A stretch of DNA of 64,000 nt, from contig NZ_BDBP01000025.1 of assembly GCF_001613045.1 (NCBI RefSeq), positions 1 through 64,000 of the forward strand, given 5' to 3'. The notes under the pieces were generated by a model, which did not search any database, was not told where the DNA came from, and saw only the letters and a program-made list of their open reading frames with translations. Below, piece after piece: positions 52,040 through 62,748 of this stretch; position 1 is the first letter of the stretch, and each line of letters opens with the position of its first letter. A program made the translations under genes and the position numbers. This stretch comes from Nocardia lijiangensis NBRC 108240. GTDB lineage: Bacteria; Actinomycetota; Actinomycetes; Mycobacteriales; Mycobacteriaceae.

Positions 52040-54025
52040 TCAGATCCGCGCGCCCTTCGCGCGATTGCAGGCGCGGCAGAGAATCTGCAAGTTGCTCGCG
52101 CTCGTCGCGCCGCCGCGACTGAGCGGGATGACGTGGTCGAACTCGAGGTAGTGGCCGCTGCCGCACTCGACGCACTTGCCGCCGTCGCGCTGCCACACTT
52201 CGGCTTTCACCTCCTGCGGGATGCTGCGTGAGTCGCGCTGCCCCGGCGTGAGCACCAGGCGTTTCGCGACCCGCAGCGCGCCTTCCAACGCGGCCGCGAC
52301 GTACTCGGGGTCGGCGACCTCGAAGCTCGCGCCGCCGCGGGCCGAGGTCGCCGCGATCATCACGACGCCGGCCTCGATGTGCACCGAGACGACCCGCGAC
52401 CACGGCATCTCCACCCCCGCGCCGCTGCCGACGAAGCGGAGTTTCTTGTTGCTCGCGATCAGCCTGCCCTCGGTGATCTTCGGTCCGCGGGCCAGCTGCC
52501 GCACGTGCGTGGCGACCAGGTCGAGATGCACCTTCTCTTCCGAATCCAGGTGCAGGCCCGGCGTGCGGACCACCGGCAGATCGCCCTCGCGCAATCGGCA
52601 CAGTGTGCGCCCGCGGTGCATCCGCCTGCGCAGATCCTCGATGAGCGGTCCGGTCAGCGCCAATTCGCCGATGGCGCGTTCGAAGGTGTCGTATTCGTTC
52701 TGCTGGATCGCACCGTCCGCGAACGCGAAGGTGACCAGCCGCTCGACGTAGCTGAGCCCGACTTCGCGCAGCGCGGTGCGGCCGATGTTCTCGTCGATGC
52801 GCTGGTAGCGCAGCGACGCCCACAGCGCTTCCCACGGCTCGCCCTGCGGGCCCGAAGCGATCAGCACCCGCCAGGCCCTGGTGTGCCAGTGGGTGAGGAA
52901 CTCCTCGATCTCGGCCTCGCAGAACTGGCACGGTGCCGCGCCGCCGAACAGCTTGCGCCGCAGCGGGTTTCCGCAGCGCACGCAGGCGCGTGGACCGGGC
53001 GGGGTGCGGTGGTAGGTCGCCGAGGTCCATTCGGTTCCGTCCCACCAGCGCAGCCGCGACGCGTCCTCCGGGTCCGAATGCCAGTCGGCGCGTTCGGGAT
53101 TCGGCGGCGGCGGTGGCGGTGCCGGTTGGCTGATGCGCCGCGTCAGGTCGACGTGCTGGGGGGTGCGCGGCGGGCCGCCGGTGGAAGGCTCGGAGGGCGT
53201 GGAGTCGACCGGGCTGGCCGCGGGAGCGGCTCCGGCGGATTCACCGCGCGGCGGCGCCTGCCGCGAAGCAGCCGGGAAGTCGGCGTAACGGGGCCCACGG
53301 TGCGCGGAGGGTCCTGTGGCGTCCGTCCGCTCGGCCGCTCCGAGCGGCGAGCTTTCCGGGACCGACCGCGTCGGGTACGGGGCTCCCGAGGGCAGATGCC
53401 GGTCCTGCGGCGATGACGGCTGCGCGGCGGGCTGCGCTCGCGCGCTCCCGGCATCCCGCGCACCGTCGGGGTGCGGCCGGGCGAACGGATCCGCGGGGCG
53501 TGGCGTGCGGGCCCGGCGCGACGAATCGTCGACTGCGACGCCGAACTCGGTGACCAGCCCGGCCAGGCCGCTGCTCCAGCCCTGACCGACGGCGCGGAAC
53601 CGCCAGCGCCCCTCGCGGCGGTAGAACTCGCCGAACATCATGGCGGCCACCGCGTCGGCGTCCTCGATGTCGAAGCGGGCGATCGGGCCGTCGGCGGCGA
53701 AGACCGTCACCGTCAAACTCGCTATGTCGCCGAATGTTCCGTGATCGAGCGAGCCGCTGACCACGATCCGTTCCACGTCGGTCTCGGTGCGCGGCAGCGA
53801 GACGCTCAGCCGCGCGGTCCCCGGTGCGGGCTCCTGGTCCAGGGTCACCGCCTGGGATATGTGCCGAGGTGCGTTGTAGAACACCAGATCCCGGTCCGTG
53901 CGCACCGCGCCCGTCCCGTCCAGCAATAGCGCGTGCGCATCGATGACATGCTCCGACCGCCATGAAACGACCACGGCTAGAAGGGATGTCGGTACCGGCG
54001 CGTGCGCGCCCTTGCTGAGTTTCAT
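52040..54025 (-). CDS. Multidomain TerD-zinc ribbon-TerB-like-HNH protein
   Basis: 661 residues. Order from the start at 54025: TerD-like domain (1-165; VERIVVSGSLDHGTFGDIAS, MMFGEFYRREGRWRFRAVGQ); Pro-rich linker; WWDG(T) module (DUF2510, RLRWWDGTEWTS, near 325); zinc-ribbon-like CVRCGNP...CQFCEAE; TerB-like helical region (RLVTFAFADGAIQQNEYDTF near 440); GRAM/PH-like RLIASNKKLRFVGSG; and a C-terminal HNH nuclease with CVECGSGHYLEFDHVIPLSR and C650/C653. Membrane-stress-type TerD fused to an HNH nuclease suggests a defence effector. No TerC or TerA gene is in view. Confidence 0.8.
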   Translation of the reverse strand: MKLSKGAHAPVPTSLLAVVVSWRSEHVIDAHALLLDGTGAVRTDRDLVFYNAPRHISQAVTLDQEPAPGTARLSVSLPRTETDVERIVVSGSLDHGTFGDIASLTVTVFAADGPIARFDIEDADAVAAMMFGEFYRREGRWRFRAVGQGWSSGLAGLVTEFGVAVDDSSRRARTPRPADPFARPHPDGARDAGSARAQPAAQPSSPQDRHLPSGAPYPTRSVPESSPLGAAERTDATGPSAHRGPRYADFPAASRQAPPRGESAGAAPAASPVDSTPSEPSTGGPPRTPQHVDLTRRISQPAPPPPPPNPERADWHSDPEDASRLRWWDGTEWTSATYHRTPPGPRACVRCGNPLRRKLFGGAAPCQFCEAEIEEFLTHWHTRAWRVLIASGPQGEPWEALWASLRYQRIDENIGRTALREVGLSYVERLVTFAFADGAIQQNEYDTFERAIGELALTGPLIEDLRRRMHRGRTLCRLREGDLPVVRTPGLHLDSEEKVHLDLVATHVRQLARGPKITEGRLIASNKKLRFVGSGAGVEMPWSRVVSVHIEAGVVMIAATSARGGASFEVADPEYVAAALEGALRVAKRLVLTPGQRDSRSIPQEVKAEVWQRDGGKCVECGSGHYLEFDHVIPLSRGGATSASNLQILCRACNRAKGARI

Positions 54026-54158
54026 CGTGCTCGAATATTGCCACGCCCCTCCGACACGCCGAATTCGTCCGGTTCGTGTGCGGGCGCGCCGAGGCGACAC
54101 AGACCGGGCGGTCGGGGATTTACCCGTGTTCGGGGGCTCGGTCGGGCACAGTATTGCT

Positions 54159-54656
54159 ATGAGTACCCCGAAGGGGTCGGGCCGCAAGAAGCAGACCCCG
54201 AAAACAGCGGGACCGCGTCGCGTCCCCGGCCCCGCGGAGATCTTGGCGGCCGCGCAGACGGCGGTCGAGGCGGCCCAGTCGGCCGCGGGTCAGGCGCTGG
54301 AGTCGGCGCAGCTGACCGCGGGACATGCCTTCGACGCCGCGGTCCGGCTGCCACCGGCCTCGGCCCAGCTGGTCGCGCAGCTGCCCGATCTGATCGAAAA
54401 TCTCTCGCTCGCCATCGACCGGCTCAACGCGACCATCGACCGGCTGGACCGGACGCTGGCGCTGGCCGATCCGGCCTTCGCCGCCTACGACCGGCTGCTG
54501 CCACGGCTGGAGGCGATGATCTCCCTCGGCGAGGACGTGCTCGGCAGGCTCGCCAGGCTGCCCGGCATTTCGATGCTCGGCAAGGTGACCGGATTCGGCG
54601 GCAGGCGGCCCGACGAGGAGGAGCCGCCGCCGGAGCCGCGGAAACGGCGGCGCTGA
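54159..54656 (+). CDS. Coiled-coil hypothetical protein (165 aa)
   Basis: Unrecognised. A basic N-terminus (SGRKKQTPKTAGPRR), an Ala-rich coiled coil (EILAAAQTAVEAAQSAAGQA), then LPDLIENLSLAIDRLNATID and a basic, acidic-patterned tail (DEEEPPPEPRKRRR). It may be a nucleoid- or envelope-associated structural protein. It ends 7 bases from the convergent pab gene. Confidence 0.6.
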   Translation: MSTPKGSGRKKQTPKTAGPRRVPGPAEILAAAQTAVEAAQSAAGQALESAQLTAGHAFDAAVRLPPASAQLVAQLPDLIENLSLAIDRLNATIDRLDRTLALADPAFAAYDRLLPRLEAMISLGEDVLGRLARLPGISMLGKVTGFGGRRPDEEEPPPEPRKRRR

Positions 54657-54663
54657 CCGGGAT

Positions 54664-56991
<2,328 letters not shown>

Positions 56992-57080
56992 GGTGTGCCA
57001 AACCCTACGCCTGGCCCGGCCGAGCAAACTGTTGTCACATGCCTTCAGTTGTCGTGGGCGGGTGGTGCAGAATGTGGGGC

Positions 57081-58136
57081 ATGTCTGTTGCGCAACCGGT
57101 CGAAGTGGATCGCGAAGTCGTCGATTTCGCGATCGTCGGGAAATGGATGGAAGAGCAGGGCCTGCCCGGCGGCGCGTTCGAGGGGGTGACCTCGCTCGGT
57201 GGCGGCACGCAGAACATCATGCTGCGGTTCCATCGCGGCGGCCGGGACTACGTGCTGCGGCGCGGGCCGAAGCACCTGCGCGCCAAGAGCAACGAGGTCA
57301 TCCGGCGCGAGGCGCGTCTGCTCGGCGCGCTCAGCGGGACCGGCGTGCGTGCGCCCGAGGTCATCGCCGCCTGCACCGACGAGTCGGTGATCGGCGCGGT
57401 CTTCTACCTGATGGAGCCGATCGTCGGCTTCAATCCGCAGAACGAGCTGCCCGAGCTGCACGCGAACGACCCCGAGATCCGGCGGCAGATGGGCCTGTCC
57501 GCGGCCGAGGCGATCGCCCGGCTCGGCGCGCTCGACTACCGGGAGCTCGGCCTGTCGGACTACGGCAAGCCCGAAGGGTTCCTGGAACGCCAGGTGCCGC
57601 GCTGGCTCGGCGAGCTCGAATCGTATTCGGCCAACGAGGGTTACCCGGGCCCGGAGATTCCCGGCGTGCAGCAGGTCGGGGACTGGCTGGACCGCAACCG
57701 GCCCGCGAACTGGACGCCGGGCATCCTGCACGGCGACTGTCACCTGGCCAACATGATGTTCTCCTACGAGGGCCCGCAGGTCGCGGCGATGGTGGACTGG
57801 GAGATGTCCACCATCGGCGATCCGCTGCTCGACCTGGGCTGGCAGATCGCGACCCGGCCCGAGCCCGGCACGACGGGTGCGGCGCTGGTCGGCAAGCTGG
57901 GCGCCGTCGGCGGTCTGCCGACCCCGGAGGAGATGATCGAGCACTACGGCCGGTTCTCCGATCGCGATCTGAGCCACGTCACCTGGTACACCGTGCTGGC
58001 CTGCTTCAAGCTGGGCATCGTGCTGGAGGGCACGCACGCGCGCGCCTTCGCGGGCAAGGCGCCCAAGGAGGTCGGCGACTTCCTGCATGCCATCACCCTG
58101 GAGCTGTTCGAGCGGGCGCATCGCCTGATGGAGTGA
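57081..58136 (+). CDS. APH-family phosphotransferase
   Basis: 351 residues. Aminoglycoside-phosphotransferase-like kinase fold: the N-lobe Lys region VLRRGPKHLRAKSNEVIRRE, catalytic HGDCHLANMMF near residue 217, and VDWEMSTIGDPLLDLGW as the DFG-like segment. Mycolata homologues sit near acyl-CoA dehydrogenases and may phosphorylate lipid intermediates. The ATG at 57081 is preferred over 57039. Divergent from pabB and followed by a strong hairpin. Confidence 0.85.
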   Translation: MSVAQPVEVDREVVDFAIVGKWMEEQGLPGGAFEGVTSLGGGTQNIMLRFHRGGRDYVLRRGPKHLRAKSNEVIRREARLLGALSGTGVRAPEVIAACTDESVIGAVFYLMEPIVGFNPQNELPELHANDPEIRRQMGLSAAEAIARLGALDYRELGLSDYGKPEGFLERQVPRWLGELESYSANEGYPGPEIPGVQQVGDWLDRNRPANWTPGILHGDCHLANMMFSYEGPQVAAMVDWEMSTIGDPLLDLGWQIATRPEPGTTGAALVGKLGAVGGLPTPEEMIEHYGRFSDRDLSHVTWYTVLACFKLGIVLEGTHARAFAGKAPKEVGDFLHAITLELFERAHRLME

Positions 58137-58156
58137 CGGACCGTATCTCGACGAAG

Positions 58157-58194
58157 TCTGGCCGCATATGGATGGAGATCCATATGCGGCCAGA
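58157..58194. terminator. 17-bp stem hairpin after phosphotransferase
   Basis: Perfect 17-base arms TCTGGCCGCATATGGAT / ATCCATATGCGGCCAGA with a 4-base loop, followed by TTAG. It ends the phosphotransferase transcript before the DinB-like gene. Confidence 0.75.
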
Positions 58195-58207
58195 TTAGTT
58201 TCGACGC

Positions 58208-58792
58208 ATGCCGATCGTTCCCGATGTGAAGAACTGGACCTGGGTCCTGGAGCGCGCCTGCCCCGAATGCGGATTCGACGCCGCCGCCACCACTTACGAG
58301 CAAGTGCCCGCCCTGGCGCGCGCGAGCGCCGATCGGCTGCGCGCCGCGCTCGAACGTCCCGATGCCCGGCGGCGGCCGGACGAGTCGACTTGGTCGCCGC
58401 TGGAGTACGCGGCCCACGTGCGCGATGTGTGCTGGATCTTCGCCTACCGCGCCGCGGTGATCGCGCGCACCGCCGCCGTGGACCCACGGGTGCCCGCCTT
58501 CGACGCGCGCGGACTCACCCCGGAAGAGACGGCGGACGGGCTGCCCGTCTTCTCGGACTGGGACCAGGACGCGACCGCGATCGCCGCACGCTACGACGCG
58601 CAGGAGACCGGCGCGGTCTCGGGGGAGCTGGCGCTGGCGGCCGAGGCGGCGGCGCGGGCCTTCGAAGCGGTGGCGGTCGCGGATCGCGGTGCGCAGGCCC
58701 GGCGCAGCGACGGGTCGATGTTCACCGTCGATTCGCTGGCGAAGTACTTCGTGCACGACCTCGTCCATCACGTCCACGATGTGCGCGGGTGA
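58208..58792 (+). CDS. DinB-superfamily metalloprotein
   Basis: 194 residues. Four-helix DinB/mycothiol-dependent layout: RLRAALERPDARRRPDESTW, SPLEYAAHVRDVCWIFAY with His near residue 75, FSDWDQDATAIAARYDAQE, and a C-terminal HDLVHHVHDV supplying two more metal-binding His. Actinobacterial DinB proteins are often mycothiol- or bacillithiol-dependent transferases. Conserved Cys pair CPECG near the N-terminus. Ends 16 bases before KstR-like boxes. Confidence 0.82.
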   Translation: MPIVPDVKNWTWVLERACPECGFDAAATTYEQVPALARASADRLRAALERPDARRRPDESTWSPLEYAAHVRDVCWIFAYRAAVIARTAAVDPRVPAFDARGLTPEETADGLPVFSDWDQDATAIAARYDAQETGAVSGELALAAEAAARAFEAVAVADRGAQARRSDGSMFTVDSLAKYFVHDLVHHVHDVRG

Positions 58793-58808
58793 AAACGAGT
58801 CCCAATTC

Positions 58809-58822
58809 TAGAACGTGTTCGG
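58809..58822. promoter_or_regulatory. KstR-like half box
   Basis: TAGAACGTGTTCGG keeps the AAC and GTT cores of TnnAACnnGTTnnA but the last A is G. It lies about 55 bases upstream of the full box at 58864. Confidence 0.5.
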
Positions 58823-58863
58823 CCATCGCGCCGCTCCGCACCGATGAATTTTCCCATCGGTAC

Positions 58864-58877
58864 TAGAACGCGTTCCA
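58864..58877. promoter_or_regulatory. KstR box upstream of alcohol dehydrogenase
   Basis: TAGAACGCGTTCCA fits every fixed position of the KstR motif; it ends 61 bases before the dehydrogenase ATG. A hairpin CCGATG/CATCGG (58841-58860) lies just before it. Confidence 0.7.
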
Positions 58878-58938
58878 CTTTTCTCGTACTGTGGGTGCAG
58901 TCACATTGAAGCACTGTGCACGCGAGAGGTCGACAGGA

Positions 58939-60069
58939 ATGAAGACGAAGGGCGCGATCCTGTGGGGGATCGACGAGCCGTGGTCGGTGGAGGAGATCGA
59001 GGTCGGCGATCCGGTCGCCGGCGAGGTGCAGATCCGGATGGAAACCGCCGGCATGTGCCATTCGGATCACCACATCGTCACCGGTGCGACACCGATGCCC
59101 GCCTTCCCCGTGATGGGCGGCCACGAAGGCGCGGGCGTGATCACCAAGCTCGGGCCGAACGTGCCGGGCGATCTCCAGGTCGGCGACCACGTCATCCTGT
59201 CGTTCATCCCCGCCTGCGGTCGCTGTCCGGCCTGCGTCTCGGGCAACATGGCGCTGTGCGACCTCGGCGCGGGCCTGCTGCTCGGCCAGGCGATCAGCGA
59301 CGGCACCTACCGCATCCAGGCGCGCGGCCAGAACGTCATCCCGATGTGCCTGCTCGGCACCTTCGCGCCGTACATGACGGTGCACCACACCTCGGTCGTG
59401 AAGATCGACCCCGCTATCCCGTTCGAGGTGGCCTGCCTGGTCGGGTGCGGTGTGCCGACCGGCTTCGGCTCCTCGACCCACGTGGCCAACGTGATGCCCG
59501 GTGAGACCGTGGTGATCGCGGGCATCGGCGGCGTCGGCATGAGCGCGCTGCAGGGCGCGGTGCTCTCCGGCGCGTCCAAGGTCGTCGCCATCGACCCCAA
59601 CCCGTGGAAGCGCGAGCAGGCGCAGAAGTTCGGCGCCACCCACACCTACGCCAGCATGACCGAGGCCATCATGCCGCTGATGGACGCCACCGAGGGACGG
59701 ATGGCCGAGAAGGTCATCCTCACCATGGGTGAAATGCACGGCGACTACATCGAAGAGGGCCTGATCCTCACCGGCAAGGCGGGCACCCTGGTGGTCACCT
59801 CCATGGGCCGCATGGACGCGGGCGAGGTGAAGATGAACAGCTTCCTGCTGTCCATGCTGCAGAAGACGGTGAAGGGCTGCATCTTCGGCGGCGGCAACGC
59901 CCGCCAGGACGCGCCGCGCCTGCTCGCGATGTACAAGGCAGGCCAGCTCAACCTGGACGACATGGTGACCCGCAGCTACAAGCTGGAGGAGATCAACCAG
60001 GGCTACCAGGACATGTTGGACGGCAAGAACATTCGCGGCATCATCCGCTACACCGAAGCCGACTGGTAG
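58939..60069 (+). CDS. Zinc-type alcohol dehydrogenase, KstR-boxed
   Basis: 376 residues. NDMA-dependent-type actinobacterial ADH: MKTKGAILWGIDEPWSVEEI, catalytic zinc Cys/His in MCHSDHHIVTGATPMPAFPV and GHEGAG near 55-62, structural zinc CGRCPACVSGNMALC near 95, and a coenzyme motif IAGIGGVGMSALQGAVL near 195. It oxidises primary or secondary alcohols. The KstR box at 58864 suggests a sterol-catabolism role. The ATG at 58939 follows AGGA. Flanked by unrelated genes. Confidence 0.9.
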   Translation: MKTKGAILWGIDEPWSVEEIEVGDPVAGEVQIRMETAGMCHSDHHIVTGATPMPAFPVMGGHEGAGVITKLGPNVPGDLQVGDHVILSFIPACGRCPACVSGNMALCDLGAGLLLGQAISDGTYRIQARGQNVIPMCLLGTFAPYMTVHHTSVVKIDPAIPFEVACLVGCGVPTGFGSSTHVANVMPGETVVIAGIGGVGMSALQGAVLSGASKVVAIDPNPWKREQAQKFGATHTYASMTEAIMPLMDATEGRMAEKVILTMGEMHGDYIEEGLILTGKAGTLVVTSMGRMDAGEVKMNSFLLSMLQKTVKGCIFGGGNARQDAPRLLAMYKAGQLNLDDMVTRSYKLEEINQGYQDMLDGKNIRGIIRYTEADW

Positions 60070-60073
60070 ATCG

Positions 60074-60424
60074 TCAGCCGACCCGCTCGGCGAGCCGGAC
60101 CGCGACCTGGGCGACCAGATCGTGCGGGATCGGCGCGCCGAGCGGGAACTTCAACGTCCCCTTGCCCGCCCGGTAGGGCTCGATCGCGTGCTCGAAGGCC
60201 GTGTCGCCCTCCGGGATCGGGTAGAGGCTCACGTGCTCCTTCCATCCCGCGAAGTGCACGACATTGCGACCGTGCAGCTCGAAGGTCGGGATGTCGTAGC
60301 TGATCGTCTCGACCGCACCGGGCAGCGCGGTGTGGATGGTCTTGCGCAGCTCGGTCAGGACGGCGCGCACGTCTTCGGGGAAGCCCGAGATGTAGGCGTC
60401 GATGGTCGCGGGATGCCCTGCCAC
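60074..60424 (-). CDS. DUF1801 protein
   Basis: 116 residues, complete for the DUF1801/YdhG family: TIDAYISGFPEDVRAVLTEL, AVETISYDIPTFELHGRNVV, FAGWKEHVSLYPIPEG and GTLKFPLGAPIPHDLVAQ. Members have been linked to iron handling and as small chaperone-like proteins; function is not settled. GTG start. Convergent with the alcohol dehydrogenase, 4 bases from its stop. Confidence 0.85.
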   Translation of the reverse strand: MAGHPATIDAYISGFPEDVRAVLTELRKTIHTALPGAVETISYDIPTFELHGRNVVHFAGWKEHVSLYPIPEGDTAFEHAIEPYRAGKGTLKFPLGAPIPHDLVAQVAVRLAERVG

Positions 60425-60523
60425 GAGGTCCTCCGATCGGCGATCGATGGATGAGTCCGGCGAGTTGCCTCGTCAGTGTACGCAGCCGAGGCGCTCCGGG
60501 CGGGTACGCGACCGCGTGGCGGG

Positions 60524-61714
60524 TCAGACCTTGCAGCGCAGCAGGGCCTCGCGCAAAGTGCGGCTGCGCACGTCGTCGAGGACGGCCATACCGAGGCGGT
60601 TCATGCTGTAGCCGAAGCCGAGGCCGGTGCCGGGATCGGCGAAGCCGAAGGAGCCGCCGAGGCCCGTCGTGCCGTAGGCGCGCTTGTCGGAGCCGAACCG
60701 GAACGAACCGCGGGACTTGCGGAAGCCGAGGTGGTAGCGGCTCTTGGTGTGCAGCACCAGGTCCTCGGCGGGCACGTCGTCGGCGGTGTCGGCGGCGGCG
60801 AGCCGTTCGAGCAGGTCGTCGGTGATGGGCAGCGCGCCGGTGCGTGCCGCGGCCGCGCCGTAGACCTTGGCCAGCGAGCGGGCATTGCCCACGCCGCCGT
60901 GGCCCGGCAATTCCACACCGAGGAACTCGCGGCGAGCCGCACGCGCGGGCGCACCGCAGCGCGGATTGGTCAGGGCCGCATGGGAATGCCCGCGCTCCAG
61001 GAAGATCTCGGCACCGATCCGCAGCGGCAGGTCGCGCTCGTAGCGCAGGATGTCCAAGCCCTTGGTGGCCGAGAGCACGGCGACGCGCTCGATCGGCTCC
61101 TCGGCGGGCAGGCCGATGAAGAAGTCCAGGCCGAGCGGCTTCGCGATGTCCTCGGCGAAGATGCGCCCGAGCGTGCGGCTTTGGGGATCGACGCGGCGCA
61201 CCAGCTCGCCCTGATACAGCCCCAGGGTGATCGCGTGATAGCCGTGCCGGGTGCCGGGCTGCCACGCGGGTTTCTGCGCCGCGAGGATCGTCGCGAGCCC
61301 GTCCAGGTCGGCGATCTGCGGAAGCTTCACCACGGTGTCGAGTCCGGAGAGTCCCGCCTGGTGATCGATGAGCTGGCGCACCGTGATCGCGCCCTTGTCG
61401 TGCGCGGCGAACTCCGGCCAGTAGTCGGCGACCGGCTTCTCGTACTCCAGGACGCCCTTCGACACGGCCGTCGCGACCACGAACGCCGCCATGCCCTTCG
61501 TCGAGGAGAAGACCGGCACGATCGTGTCCTGCTCCCACGGCTGGGTGCGGCGCCGGTCGCGGTAACCGGCCCACAGGTCGACCACGGGCCGATCGCCCGC
61601 GAAAACGGATACGGCCGCGCCGATTTCGCCGTGCCGGGAGAAATTGCGACGGAACGCGTCGGCGACCGGGCCGAAGCCGGGGGCCACCTCGCCGTGGATC
61701 GTGAGTTCGCTCAT
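60524..61714 (-). CDS. Beta-lactamase-fold serine hydrolase (EstB-like)
   Basis: 396 residues. Class C beta-lactamase/EstB-like family: SxxK in FSSTKGMAAFVVA near residue 71, YxN-type Tyr in GTRHGYHAITLGL near 160, and a C-terminal GGSFGFADPGTGLGFGYSMN. Such enzymes are usually esterases or peptidases rather than antibiotic resistance. No signal peptide is seen, so it is probably cytoplasmic. It is divergent from another serine hydrolase at 61826. Confidence 0.85.
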   Translation of the reverse strand: MSELTIHGEVAPGFGPVADAFRRNFSRHGEIGAAVSVFAGDRPVVDLWAGYRDRRRTQPWEQDTIVPVFSSTKGMAAFVVATAVSKGVLEYEKPVADYWPEFAAHDKGAITVRQLIDHQAGLSGLDTVVKLPQIADLDGLATILAAQKPAWQPGTRHGYHAITLGLYQGELVRRVDPQSRTLGRIFAEDIAKPLGLDFFIGLPAEEPIERVAVLSATKGLDILRYERDLPLRIGAEIFLERGHSHAALTNPRCGAPARAARREFLGVELPGHGGVGNARSLAKVYGAAAARTGALPITDDLLERLAAADTADDVPAEDLVLHTKSRYHLGFRKSRGSFRFGSDKRAYGTTGLGGSFGFADPGTGLGFGYSMNRLGMAVLDDVRSRTLREALLRCKV

Positions 61715-61825
61715 GGTGAGCCGATGGTACCGGCGGTACCGAGATCTTTCCCGGGGCTCCCGCGCACCCCGATCGATTTCCGGTCGCGGTACTCCCGCGC
61801 CGCCGCGGTCTCGTAGGCTCGTTTC

Positions 61826-62656
61826 GTGCGTTCACTCGAGCAGATCCAGGATTGGCCGGTTCGACACGCGGCGGCCGGTGTGGTCACCGCCGCGGGCGCG
61901 GTATCGCAGGGCGATGCCGAGCGCGTCTTCCCGCTGGCCTCGGTGACCAAGCCGCTGGTCGCCTATGCTGTGCTCGTCGCGGTGGAAGAGGGCGCGATCG
62001 AGCTCGACCAACCCGCGGGCCCGCCCGGAGCAACCGTCCGGCATCTGCTCGCGCACACCTCCGGCCTCGCCTTCGACACCACCGACGTGCTCGCCGAACC
62101 CGGTGCCCGCCGCATCTATTCGAGTTCCGGATTCGAGGTGCTCGCCGGATTCGTCGCCGAACAGACCGGTATCGCCTTCGACGAATACCTGCGGGACGCG
62201 GTCTTCGAACCGCTCGGCATGACATCGTCCGTGCTGTCCGGATCCGCCGGACACGCCTGCCGGTCCACCATCGCGGACCTGCTGCGGTTCGCCGCCGAAC
62301 TGCTGAACCCGCGACTGATCTCCGCGCAGACCCACGCCGAGGCAACCAGCGTGCAATTCCCCGGCGTGAACGGCATTCTGCCCGGCTACGGTTCGAAGCG
62401 GCCCAACGACTGGGGACTCGGATTCGAAATCCGCGATGGGAAATCCCCGCACTGGACCGGCGGCGCGAACTCCCCACGCACCTTTGGCCATTTCGGCCAG
62501 TCGGGCACCTTCCTGTGGGTCGATCCGGAAATCGGGGTGGCGTGTTCGGCGTTGGCGGACGAGAATTTCGGCGACTGGGCACGGGAGGTGTGGCCGGTCC
62601 TGAGTGACGCGGTGATCGCCGAAGCAAGACTCGCGGGCAACACGCTCGCGAAGTAA
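61826..62656 (+). CDS. Beta-lactamase-fold serine hydrolase
   Basis: 276 residues, shorter than its divergent neighbour. SxxK is VFPLASVTKPLVAYAV near residue 41; the YxN position is IYSSSGFEVLAG (Tyr-Ser-Ser) near 100; the KTG-like part is FGHFGQSGTFLWV near 228. Probable cytosolic esterase or amidase. GTG start at 61826. Its 111-base divergent gap with the other hydrolase suggests shared control. Confidence 0.85.
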   Translation: MRSLEQIQDWPVRHAAAGVVTAAGAVSQGDAERVFPLASVTKPLVAYAVLVAVEEGAIELDQPAGPPGATVRHLLAHTSGLAFDTTDVLAEPGARRIYSSSGFEVLAGFVAEQTGIAFDEYLRDAVFEPLGMTSSVLSGSAGHACRSTIADLLRFAAELLNPRLISAQTHAEATSVQFPGVNGILPGYGSKRPNDWGLGFEIRDGKSPHWTGGANSPRTFGHFGQSGTFLWVDPEIGVACSALADENFGDWAREVWPVLSDAVIAEARLAGNTLAK

Positions 62657-62695
62657 CATACGTAACTTCGGGCACTCCAGTACACTCAGGCAACG

Positions 62696-62740
62696 CCAGC
62701 TGGACAGGTCGTTGGGGAAGACGTCCCTCGTCTGAGCTGG
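62696..62740 (+). promoter_or_regulatory. 5' leader hairpin overlapping the DUF3145 ribosome-binding site
   Basis: CCAGCT (62696-62701) pairs with AGCTGG (62735-62740), with an inner GACG/CGTC helix. The 3' arm runs into the GGAGG of the DUF3145 gene, so folding would hide the ribosome-binding site. Confidence 0.35.
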
Positions 62741-62748
62741 AGGTAGTG

